64,000 bases of DNA from Fischerella muscicola PCC 7414 (GTDB lineage: Bacteria; Cyanobacteriota; Cyanobacteriia; Cyanobacteriales; Nostocaceae). The notes below the pieces were generated by a model. That model was not told the origin of the DNA. It saw only the letters and a list, made by a program, of their open reading frames with translations, and made no database searches. Shown piece after piece: positions 8,052 through 16,609 of the stretch (position 1 is the stretch's first letter; every line of letters starts with the position of its first letter). Position numbers and translations under genes: made by a program. The stretch lies in assembly GCF_000317205.1 (NCBI RefSeq), contig NZ_AJLK01000207.1:1-64000 (forward strand), written 5' to 3'.

Positions 8052-8079
8052 TTGACTCTATAGTCTGCTATAGAGTCAA
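8052..8079 (+). promoter_or_regulatory. MerR-type operator 4 (BNR-repeat protein)
   Basis: TTGACTCTATAG-TCTG-CTATAGAGTCAA is a perfect 12-bp dyad. TTGACT serves as -35; the -10 is a weak A-rich stretch about 20 bp on. The gene starts 46 bp downstream. Confidence 0.75.
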
Positions 8080-8125
8080 AAATGCATACATAACTCTTTC
8101 AAAAACTTTTAGAGAAATCTTACCT

Positions 8126-9148
8126 ATGAGTCAGCCAGATACAAATAATCAATCTATGAAATGGATAGGAATTGTTATGGTAGTCTGCGCTATCCCCATA
8201 GCAGTTTCCTTATTTCTAGGTGGAGGCTTGGGATTTTTATTTGGTCGTTCTAACCAGCAGTCTCCCAACAATCAGTTAAGCAGTCAAGAAGCACCTCAAC
8301 TTCAGTCTCAACCAACGGCTGTGAATGTATCTCTAGAGAAAGCGGTCAATTGGCAAACCAACAATCATGTTCATGGTTTGGCGGTGAATCTAGATAATCC
8401 CAAAGTAATTTATGTTGCTTCTCACAATGGGCTGCTGCAACGTTCTGAAACTGGGGAGTGGTTCTGGATAGGAAAACAACGTGCAGATTACATGGGTTTC
8501 ACCGCTGATCCAACTAACAGCGATCGCTTTTATGCTAGTGGACACCCTCATACGGGAGGTAATTTAGGATTCATCAAAAGTGAGAATCAAGGGCAAGATT
8601 GGAAACAAATTTCTATGCCTGGGGTAGACTTTCACGCTTTGGCAATATCTCCTAGTAACCCCAATGTTTTCTATGGATGGCCTGCTTCGGGAGCGCAAGG
8701 GCTGCATACTTCTACTGATGGTGGAAAAACTTGGACTAATCCCCGCATGAATGGGTTAGGGAGCGCTCCCTTTGACCTTGCAATTGATCCACAAAACCCT
8801 GACCATGTGTTTGCAGCTACTCGCACGGGTTTGTACGAGAGTACTAATGGTGGTAATGACTGGGCGCTAGTGCCAAATACACAGGAAGCTCCTGTTGTTA
8901 GTCTAGCTTTACTCAAAGATGGCAACAGTACTGTCATGTATGGGTATCGTTTTCTCAAATCAGCGCCTGGTGTTTATCGCAGTAATGATGGTGGTAAGAC
9001 TTGGGAGAAGCTTTGGACGGAAACTGATGGAGTGGTTGTGAAACTAGCGATCGCTCCCCAAAACCCACAAATGCTATATGCTGTCAACGAAAATAATGCC
9101 GTCTTTCAATCACAGGATGGGGGCAAGACCTGGAAAGAGTTAACTTAA
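8126..9148 (+). CDS. Membrane-anchored BNR-repeat beta-propeller protein (F510_1955 type)
   Basis: The 340-residue protein has a short cytoplasmic start, one membrane anchor (about residues 12-38), a Ser/Gln/Pro linker, and a beta-propeller outside the membrane. Asp-box motifs recur: STDGGKTW, STNGGNDW, SNDGGKTW and SQDGGKTW. The segments HVHGLAVN, ADYMGFTADP, SGHPHTGGN and LGFIKS are typical of the F510_1955 glycosyl-hydrolase-like family, often encoded beside metal-resistance genes but with no reaction I know to be proven. It is controlled by a perfect MerR-type operator. A weak AT hairpin overlaps the stop codon. Catalysis should not be assumed, since Asp boxes only mark the fold. Confidence 0.8.
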   Translation: MSQPDTNNQSMKWIGIVMVVCAIPIAVSLFLGGGLGFLFGRSNQQSPNNQLSSQEAPQLQSQPTAVNVSLEKAVNWQTNNHVHGLAVNLDNPKVIYVASHNGLLQRSETGEWFWIGKQRADYMGFTADPTNSDRFYASGHPHTGGNLGFIKSENQGQDWKQISMPGVDFHALAISPSNPNVFYGWPASGAQGLHTSTDGGKTWTNPRMNGLGSAPFDLAIDPQNPDHVFAATRTGLYESTNGGNDWALVPNTQEAPVVSLALLKDGNSTVMYGYRFLKSAPGVYRSNDGGKTWEKLWTETDGVVVKLAIAPQNPQMLYAVNENNAVFQSQDGGKTWKELT

Positions 9149-9185
9149 CTATTAAGTTTTTACGTATTGTTGTTTTTTCATACAT

Positions 9186-10172
9186 TTAACTGACAATATA
9201 CTCACGTAAATTTGTTTGGCAACGACGAAGGTAACTGAGCGCTTGTTGCTCTATGTAACGAACTCTCCTCTGGCTAATGTTGAGTCGTTTAGCCACCTGC
9301 GCTAATGTGAGTTCGCAACCATCTTCCAAGCCATAACGCAGAATTAGGACTTGTTGCTGCTGTGGAGTTAATTCTGTTAATGAAATATGGATATCTTGGC
9401 GCATAAAATCTTGATCTGCGTAGGTTTCAGGTGAGGCTTCTGGAGATTCTGTTAAAATTTCTTGCAATTGTGTGTCCTCGTTATCGCCCACTTGTTTGTC
9501 TAACGAGACAGGTTGGCGACATATCAACAGAAGTTCGCGGATTTGGACAGGATTTAATTCCATCTTTTCTGCAATTTCAGGGATACTAGGGCTGCGCCTC
9601 AATTTCTGAGATAGTTCTCTTTGCACTTTTTTAAGTTTATTCAACTTTTCAGTAATATGAATTGGCAGTCTAATAGTTCGTCCTTGCTAAGATATTGCTC
9701 GTGTAATTGCCTGACTAATCCACCAATAAGCATAGGTAGAAAATTTGTAGCCACGTGTGGGATCAAATTTTTCTACACCACGTTCTAAACCTAATGAACC
9801 TTCCTGAATCAAATCCATAAACTCTAAATTTCGTCTCTGATATTTTTTAGCGATAGAAACTACTAAACGCAAATTTGCTGCAATCATTTTTTGCTTTGCC
9901 TGTGCGCCTTGCTGAAAAATTTCCTTCACTTCTGTTTCACTAAGCTGTATATATTTAGCTAATTCTTTTTGAGTTGGTTCGTGGTTGAGTTGTTTCTTCA
10001 AAGTTTCCTTATTCTTCTGTAACATAATCATCTGCTGTACCTGTTTGCTATATAAAATCTCTTCCTCATGAGTTAACAATGGTACACGAACTATATCTCG
10101 CAGATAACTCCTAACTATATCTGTGGTGAATCTAGTATTTGAAGTTGTTGTGCTAATGTCGGAAGCTGACAT
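9186..10172 (-). pseudogene. Group 2 sigma-70 factor (SigB-like), copy A, split by an in-frame amber codon
   Basis: The first 161 codons (9687-10172) give region 1.2 and region 2 with the core-binding and -10 helices ([29 protein letters not shown]). A TAG at 9687-9689 then interrupts the frame where relatives read A-I-A-Q-Q-G-R. The same frame continues at once as [17 protein letters not shown] and runs through regions 3 and 4 to 9186 with no further stop; a TTG at 9644 could restart translation. The total of about 328 codons is normal for group 2 sigma factors. In region 4 the usual RERVRQIE reads RRVRYIE. A second copy at 34075-35061 carries the same amber codon. Split function, readthrough or a duplicated pseudogene are all possible. 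Confidence 0.85.
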
Positions 10173-10403
10173 AGTTTTAGTATTTAATGTGTAAAAAATT
10201 TAGATTTCGGCTAAAGTTAAACTGAATTACAAATCAAAATGAGCATAAGTTAATAACTTTTTTGTCAAGTTTATTATCTTTGTAAGTATTTACTATGACG
10301 TTTTTTATTTTCAGAGATAGAAATATAATTGTTTTTAATAAAAATATTACGTATTTACTTAATGTAAATATCTGTATTCATGATAATCAGAAAAAATAAA
10401 AAA
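10173..10403. other. AT-rich spacer between split sigma gene A and the inverted-repeat element
   Basis: No open frame of note is seen. It aligns with the matching stretch of copy B (35062-35297) but with many substitutions and indels, unlike the nearly identical element next to it. Confidence 0.5.
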
Positions 10404-10507
10404 ACTCAATATAAACCTTGCATGAAAAAGTAGTATGAGGAAAAATCAATCTTTGTAATTACTTACTTAAATTGATTAACTTGGTAGTTTGCAAGGATAT
10501 ATTGAGT
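10404..10507 (-). ncRNA. Candidate ~105-nt small RNA or attenuator, copy A
   Basis: The ends form a long imperfect stem: on the minus strand ACTCAATATA and CCTTGCA at the 5' side pair with TGCAAGG and TATATTGAGT at the 3' side, with an inner pair AATCAAT/ATTGATT. The 3' side runs directly into TTTTTTATTTTTT, so it looks like a terminator. Box 3 and its TATAAG -10 (10517-10522) predict a start near 10510, at the very edge of the stem. A copy at 35298-35401 differs at only about two positions. It could be a free small RNA or a leader controlling the sigma gene 230 bp downstream. Confidence 0.55.
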
Positions 10508-10535
10508 GACTAGTATCTTATAGTGACAGATAATG

Positions 10536-10553
10536 ATGAAATTAGGATGAAAT
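10536..10553 (-). promoter_or_regulatory. Direct-repeat regulator box 3 (candidate small RNA / split sigma A)
   Basis: The top strand reads ATGAAAT-TAGG-ATGAAAT. On the minus strand TATAAG follows after 13 bp. It is 364 bp from the sigma start but only about 26 bp from the inverted-repeat element. Confidence 0.7.
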
Positions 10554-10587
10554 TTCAACTATTGTTAGAAATTGGCTCACTCTCCAC

Positions 10588-10710
10588 TTAATTTGGTATG
10601 TGCGAATCCTGACCTCTCTCCAACGACTCCATCCTCTCGAACAGTTCCCGGTATGGGGCATGATGGTACAACCGGAGCAGCATTTCATCATGATGGTGAT
10701 TCCCCATCAT
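10588..10710 (-). CDS. Small His-rich protein, 40 residues
   Basis: A short frame starts with two ATG codons and reads MMGNHHHDEMLLRLYHHAPY and then RELFERMESLERG. Five histidines plus Asp, Glu and Met near the N-terminus suggest metal binding, and the second half looks like an amphipathic helix. It begins 14 bp past the broken RND gene on the same strand, separated by a HIP1 site. Its GC content is clearly higher than the flanks and it has no matching upstream protein signal. I do not recognise a family; it might also be the tail of a lost larger gene. Confidence 0.4.
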   Translation of the reverse strand: MMGNHHHDEMLLRLYHHAPYRELFERMESLERGQDSHIPN

Positions 10711-10724
10711 GAAGGCGATCGCAA

Positions 10725-13303
10725 TTATATTGACTGATTCTCGAAAAGTGCTTTCGATACCTTCCCATCCTTTACTACTTGCATACTTTGCTTAGGCAAT
10801 AAAATTTTACCAAACTTAGCATATAAAGCAGGTAAAACCACTAACGTTAACGCTGTAGAAGTAAACAAACCACCCAATACTACTATCGAAAGTGGTTGGA
10901 GAATTTCTTTTCCTGGACCGCTCTCAATTACTAAAGGTGCTAATCCTAAAGCTGAGGTAAAAGCTGTCATCAAAATAGCATTTAGCCGTTCCATTGAACC
11001 TTTGATTAACAGTTCCTTAAGTGGCATTCCTTCTGCAAATTTAGTGTTGTAATTATCCACCAATAACAAGCCATTACGAGTGGCAACTCCAAACAAAGTG
11101 ACAAAGCCAACCAAAGAGGCAATAGAAATAATACCGCCACTCAAAGCCACTGAAAATACTCCCCCTACCAATGCCAAAGGCAAATTAATCATAATCATGG
11201 CAGTAGAAGGAATAGATTTAACTGAAAAATACATGATGACTGTAATAGCAACAAGGGCTATGGCACTGAAAATTAAAATATTTTGAGTAGCTCTTTCTTC
11301 TGCTTCAAATTGCCCTGCATACTGAATGTAGTAACCCGGAGGAATCTGTACTTGTTGCTGAACTTTGTCGCGAATTTCATTCACTATAGAGCGTAAATCT
11401 CTACCGCTAGCATTAGCAGAAACAACTATTAAACGAGAGACATTTTCTCTGTTGATAGTGTTTGGCCCAGTGCCATTTTCAATTGTGGCAACTTGTGCTA
11501 AGGGAATCTTTTGACCGTCAGGAGTATCAACTAATAAATTGCGAATTGTATCCAAGTTTTGACGTGCATCTGACTTTAACCACACAAGTAAATCGAAAGT
11601 TTGTTGTTTCTCCAAAACTTGAGAAACTACTCTTCCATTCAGGGCAGTTTCGATAATTTCAGAAAGTTTTCCTACTGTCAATCCATATCTTGAAGCAGCC
11701 GGACGGTTAAACTTAATTTGTATTTGTTCAATCGGTATTTGAGGTTCTAGTTGTAAATCTACAATCCCATTAACGGTTTTCATTACATTATCAACTTGTT
11801 GACCAATTGTGCGAAGTTGTTCTAAGTCACTGCCGAAAATTTTGACAGCGATCGCACTCCTTACCCCTGATAACACTTCATCCATGCGGTGAGAGATGAA
11901 ACCACCAATATTCGGTGCTACCCCCGGTAATTTAGCAAATTCTTCCCGTAGCTTCTCAATCGTCCCCTCCCTATCTTTCATTCCTTCTTCGCTTAACTCA
12001 ATGTCCAAGTGACCTAAATTTACTCCTGCTGCATCTGCATCACCTATTTATTTTCTCGCAGGTTGCGGTAGACATTTTCAGCATCGACAATGGCATCATC
12101 AACAGCGGAACCAATTGCTACTGCCAATCCTCCCAAAGTCATCGTATTTAAACCTTGCCCCACCCAGTTTAGTAGTAGCACTCCTACTAATAAAGACAAG
12201 GGAAGGGCAGTTAAACAAATAGCCAGGTTGCGCCAATTCATCAAAAATGGAATTAAGATAATAGCAACAATAATGCTGCCTTCAATTAACGCTTCTCGAA
12301 CATTTTCAATCGAAGAATCTATATAATTTTCCTGGCGAAAGGTAGGGGTAACTTTAATATCCTTGGGTAAGCCTGCTTTAATCTCTGACATCGCCGCTTC
12401 AATCGCACGGGTGACAGTGGGAGTATCGGCTTGTGGCTGTTTGTTAATCATTACAATCACTGCCTTTTGACCGTTAAAGGTGCCATCACCTCGTTTAATC
12501 GCTGCACCGATTTGCACGTCGGCAATATCTGATATTTTTACAGGTGTACCATTGCGAGCAGTAATTACAGATTGCTGTAGTTCTTCTATAGATTCAATTC
12601 GCCCTATACCCCGAATTAATTTTTCGCGATCGGGAGTAATTAAATAACCACCCGGAGCATTAACATTAGCAGCAGAGGCAGCTTGCTCTACGTCTTCTAA
12701 GGTGACATTAAAAGCTCTAAGTTTTGCTGGATCAACTAATACTTGATATTGGCGATTATCACCGCCGTATGCTACTATCTGAGAAACACCACCGACAGCC
12801 AAAAGGCGGTTTGTTACTTGCCAATCAACTATGCGCCGCACTTCCATTAGAGAAGTTTTTTCTGATGTAAAGGCGTATTGTAAGACAGTTCCGATGGGGG
12901 AACTAGTAGGGGAAATTTGCGGTGTTTCAACTCCTTCTGGAAGTTTACTTTGCGCTTGTTGCAGTCGCTCTGTTACTAGCTGGCGTGCTTGATAAATTTC
13001 AGTTCCCCAGTTAAAAATGACTTTGACGACAGAAATTCCCGCAGCTGACGATGAGCGTACTGCTGTTACTCCTGGAGTGCCATTAATCGCACTTTCAATT
13101 GGTAAAGTTACCAGGGATTCTAATTCTTCGGGGGCGAGTCCTGGTGCTTCAGTTTGAATTTCAACTTGGGGTGGTGCAAAGCTAGGAAAAACATCCAAGG
13201 GCATTTGGATAATTGTCCGAAATATCCAAATTGTGAGGATAATTGTACCTAAGATGACTAACCAACGGCGAGCGATCGCCCATTTAATGATAGAACTGAG
13301 CAT
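10725..13303 (-). pseudogene. HME-RND efflux transporter, internally deleted
   Basis: The N-terminal part (12044-13303, 419 residues) runs from MLSSIIKWAIARRW through the first porter domain and the proton-relay helix AVDDAIVDAEN to NLRENK and a stop. The C-terminal part (10725-12008) resumes near GDADAAGVNLGHLDIEL, in another frame. Compared with the intact neighbour at 13426-16551, about 190 residues are missing: the helices after the proton relay and the start of the second porter domain. The junction near 12045 shifts the frame, so no functional pump can be made. The gene keeps its own regulator box 87 bp upstream. Confidence 0.9.
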
Positions 13304-13389
13304 ATTCAGACTTTAGGCAAGGGAAAGATTGTAGTTTGATCGCAGTGCTTGTGCATTGGCTAGCCTTTACCCCAGTTTCTCAAAATAAA

Positions 13390-13407
13390 ATGAAATCAGT
13401 ATGAAAT
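13390..13407 (-). promoter_or_regulatory. Direct-repeat regulator box 4 (broken RND at 10725-13303)
   Basis: The top strand reads ATGAAAT-CAGT-ATGAAAT, 87 bp upstream of the start. ACTGGG follows 13 bp after the second half-site on the minus strand, a poorer -10 than elsewhere. Confidence 0.65.
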
Positions 13408-13425
13408 TTCATATGTCAATTTTGT

Positions 13426-16400
13426 TTACCACTCCAGTACTGTTCCCACTCTATTCACCTTTTCAACTTCTGACAAAGTTTGCTTAGGTATTAAGTAATT
13501 ACCGAACTTAGAGTACAATGCAGGCAATACAAGTAATGTTAATGCTGTAGAAGTAAACAACCCTCCCAGCACTACTACTGCTAAAGGTTGCAAGATTTCC
13601 TTACCTGCGCCCGTACCAATGACTAAAGGGATCATTCCCAAAGCTGAGGTGAGAGCCGTCATTAAAATAGCAACTAAGCGCTCCATTGAACCTTCAAATA
13701 TGACTTGCCGCAGACTCATTTTCTGTGCAAGCTTGTTGTTGTAGTTATCTACTAGTAGCAATCCGTTACGTGTCGCTACTCCAAACAGAGTTATAAATCC
13801 TACCAACGAGGCCACAGAAATTATTCCACCCCCTAAAGCAATGGAAAATATGCCCCCCACCACTGCTAAAGGCAGATTAATCATAATCATCAGCATTGCC
13901 GCAACAGATTTAACAGCGAAGTACATTAAGACTGCAATAATGACAATTGCCAGTCCTCCAAATACCAGCAAATTTTGAGTAGCTCGTTGTTCTGATTCAA
14001 ACTGACCACCGTACTGGATAAAGTAACCTGTGGGCAATTGTACTGACTGCTGCACCTTGGTTTGAATTTCGTCAACTACAGAGCCTAAATCTCGGCCTGA
14101 TACGTTTGCAGACACAACAATTAGGCGAGAAACATTTTCCCGGTTAATTGTGTTGGGGCCAGTGCCGTAGTCTATACTGGCAACTTGAGCAAGAGGAATT
14201 TTTTGACCTGTAGGAGTATCTATTAGTAAGTTACGGATAATATCTAAGTTATTGCGAGCATCTTCTTTTAACCAAACCACCAAGTCAAATAGTTGCTGCT
14301 CTTTGAGAACTTGGGAAACAACTCGTCCATTGAGAGCAGTTTCTACCATCTCAGTCAGATTACCGACAGTTAAGCCGTAGCGAGCTGCTGCTTCTCTTAA
14401 AAATTGAATTTGCAACTGTTTAATCGGGACTTGGGGTTCAAGTTGTAAGTCAACAAGTCCCTCAATTCCATTTACAGCCGCTAGCACTTCAGTGCCAAGG
14501 CGACGCAGTTCTTCCAAATTGGGGCCGAAAATTTTGATCGCGATCGCACTCCTTACGCCAGATAATACCTCATCCATGCGGTGAGAAATAAAACCGCCGA
14601 TATTCGGTGCAACTCCGGGTATCTTCGCAAATTCGGCTCGCAGTTTCTCAATACTTCCTTCCCTATCTTTCAATCCCTCTGCACTCAGTTCTACATCTAA
14701 ATGTCCCAAGTTAACTCCACCTGCATCTGCATCACCAGGGGCACGTCCGGATCTTAACTGCACTGATTTAAATCGTTTATCATTTTTGAGCGCATCCTGC
14801 ATCACAAATCCAACTTGATTGGTTGCTGCTAGAGAACTCCCTGGATAAAGCAGAACTGCGTTTACTAAAGATGGTTCCTGAAACTCCGGTAAAAACACCC
14901 GCCCTAAACTTGGTAGAATAAGCAAAGAAGCTACTAAAGATGCTCCAGCAACTGCCAAAATAATTGTGGGGAAGCGAATAGAAAAATTCAGCATTGGTCG
15001 ATAGAGTCGTTGCGATAAAGCACTCACCCAAGTATCATCTGCAGGTAAGCGTCTGTTCGCCAATAAAATCGCGCATAAGGCTGGGGAAAGGGTCATTGCT
15101 ACAAAGGTAGAAGCAAAAATTGACACTAAGTAAGCAACTCCCATCGGTGCAAATATCCGACCTTCCACGCCTGTCAGCGAGAAAATCGGCGCAAAGACAA
15201 CGGCAATGATTATAGTAGAAAAAATTACACTAACTCTTACTTCGACAGAGGTATCATATACTACTTTAAATGGGTGTACAGGAGTTCCTGCTAACTGATT
15301 CTTTCGCAAGCCTCGGTAAGCGTTTTCCATATCTACAATCGAATCGTCTACCACCGAGCCAATTGCGACAGCCAAACCTCCCAGTGTCATAGTATTAATA
15401 CCTTGACCAAACCAACCCAAAATTAACATACCAATTAGAACTGACAAAGGAATTGCACTGAGGGTAATGATGGCAGTGCGCCAGTTCATCAAAAACATCA
15501 GCAAGATAATCGAAACGATGATAGTACCATCACGTAGAGAACTGGTAACATTTTCAATTGCTGCTTCAATAAAGTTTTCCTGGCGAAAAGTTTCTGTAAC
15601 TTTGACATCTTTGGGCAAACCAGCTTTGACTTCCTCCATTGCTCTTTCAATGGCTCGTGTGACAGTCGGAGTATCATATTGGGGTTGCTTGTTAACCATC
15701 ACTACGATCGCCCTTTGACCGTTTAAACTACCATCTCCACGCTTGAGGGCTGCACCAATGCGCACATCAGCAATATCTTTGAGTAGAATCGGCGTACCAT
15801 TGCGAGCTGCGATCGCCGAACTTCCCAGTTGCTCAATTGAATCTATACGCCCTACTCCACGAATAACAATTTCTTGATCGGGATTAATCAAAAAGCCACC
15901 CGCAGCATTGACATTTGCACCTGTTGCTGCTGCTGTTACTTCTTCGAGAGTGACATTAAAAGCTTTTAGCTGGGCTGGATCGACTAAAACCTGATACTGG
16001 CGAACATCACCACCATAGGCAATCACCTGAGAAACACCCGGTACAGCTAGCAGTCGGTTGGTAATATCTCGATCAACCAAACGCCGCACTTCCATCATTG
16101 GAGTTGTTTCGGTAGTGAAAGCATATTGCACAACTGTACCAATCGGGGAAGAAATAGGGGAAATTTGCGGATTTTCCACCCCTTCTGGTAGTTTTTGCAG
16201 CGCCTGTTGCAACCGTTCTGTGACTAATTGCCGTGCTTGATAAACATTAGTTCCCCATTTAAAAATCACCTTCACAACAGAAATACCCACTGCCGAAGAA
16301 GAACGCACCGTTTCTACTCCCGGCGTACCATTAACTGCACTTTCTATTGGTAAAGTAATTAAAGACTCGACTTCTTCCGGAGCAAGTCCTGGAGCTTCGG

Positions 16401-16551
16401 TTTGAATTTCTACCTGAGGTGGGGCAAAATCAGGAAAGACATCTAGGGGCATCTGGGTAAGGTTATACGCACCCAAAAATGTCACAACAATTGCTCCTAG
16501 CACCACTATCCAGCGTTGGATAATCGACCACTTGAGAATGGCATTTAGCAT
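13426..16551 (-). CDS. Heavy-metal efflux RND transporter (CusA/CzcA family), intact
   Basis: At 1041 residues this is a full-length HME-RND pump. It has the start MLNAILKWSIIQRW, the porter motif EAPGLAPEEVE, the proton-relay helix VVDDSIVDMEN near residue 400 (Ser replaces the Ala of its paralogues), and the C-terminal FGVATRNGLLLVDNYNNK. It lies 58 bp downstream of a membrane fusion protein gene on the same strand, giving the usual fusion-protein then pump order; no outer-membrane TolC-like gene is in the window. The operon is served by box 5. The pump is clearly paralogous to the others here, and the metal cannot be deduced. Confidence 0.95.
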   Translation of the reverse strand: MLNAILKWSIIQRWIVVLGAIVVTFLGAYNLTQMPLDVFPDFAPPQVEIQTEAPGLAPEEVESLITLPIESAVNGTPGVETVRSSSAVGISVVKVIFKWGTNVYQARQLVTERLQQALQKLPEGVENPQISPISSPIGTVVQYAFTTETTPMMEVRRLVDRDITNRLLAVPGVSQVIAYGGDVRQYQVLVDPAQLKAFNVTLEEVTAAATGANVNAAGGFLINPDQEIVIRGVGRIDSIEQLGSSAIAARNGTPILLKDIADVRIGAALKRGDGSLNGQRAIVVMVNKQPQYDTPTVTRAIERAMEEVKAGLPKDVKVTETFRQENFIEAAIENVTSSLRDGTIIVSIILLMFLMNWRTAIITLSAIPLSVLIGMLILGWFGQGINTMTLGGLAVAIGSVVDDSIVDMENAYRGLRKNQLAGTPVHPFKVVYDTSVEVRVSVIFSTIIIAVVFAPIFSLTGVEGRIFAPMGVAYLVSIFASTFVAMTLSPALCAILLANRRLPADDTWVSALSQRLYRPMLNFSIRFPTIILAVAGASLVASLLILPSLGRVFLPEFQEPSLVNAVLLYPGSSLAATNQVGFVMQDALKNDKRFKSVQLRSGRAPGDADAGGVNLGHLDVELSAEGLKDREGSIEKLRAEFAKIPGVAPNIGGFISHRMDEVLSGVRSAIAIKIFGPNLEELRRLGTEVLAAVNGIEGLVDLQLEPQVPIKQLQIQFLREAAARYGLTVGNLTEMVETALNGRVVSQVLKEQQLFDLVVWLKEDARNNLDIIRNLLIDTPTGQKIPLAQVASIDYGTGPNTINRENVSRLIVVSANVSGRDLGSVVDEIQTKVQQSVQLPTGYFIQYGGQFESEQRATQNLLVFGGLAIVIIAVLMYFAVKSVAAMLMIMINLPLAVVGGIFSIALGGGIISVASLVGFITLFGVATRNGLLLVDNYNNKLAQKMSLRQVIFEGSMERLVAILMTALTSALGMIPLVIGTGAGKEILQPLAVVVLGGLFTSTALTLLVLPALYSKFGNYLIPKQTLSEVEKVNRVGTVLEW

Positions 16552-16609
16552 ATTTTGTTCAATTTAAGAAAGTGCGTGCTGCTGGTGAAGTATGGACAAT
16601 AGAATTTAG

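Noticed and set aside
9645-9689. Pyrrolysine or other amber recoding in the sigma gene
   Set aside because: No supporting element such as a downstream stem-loop or Pyl genes is visible in the window; kept only as an open possibility in the findings.
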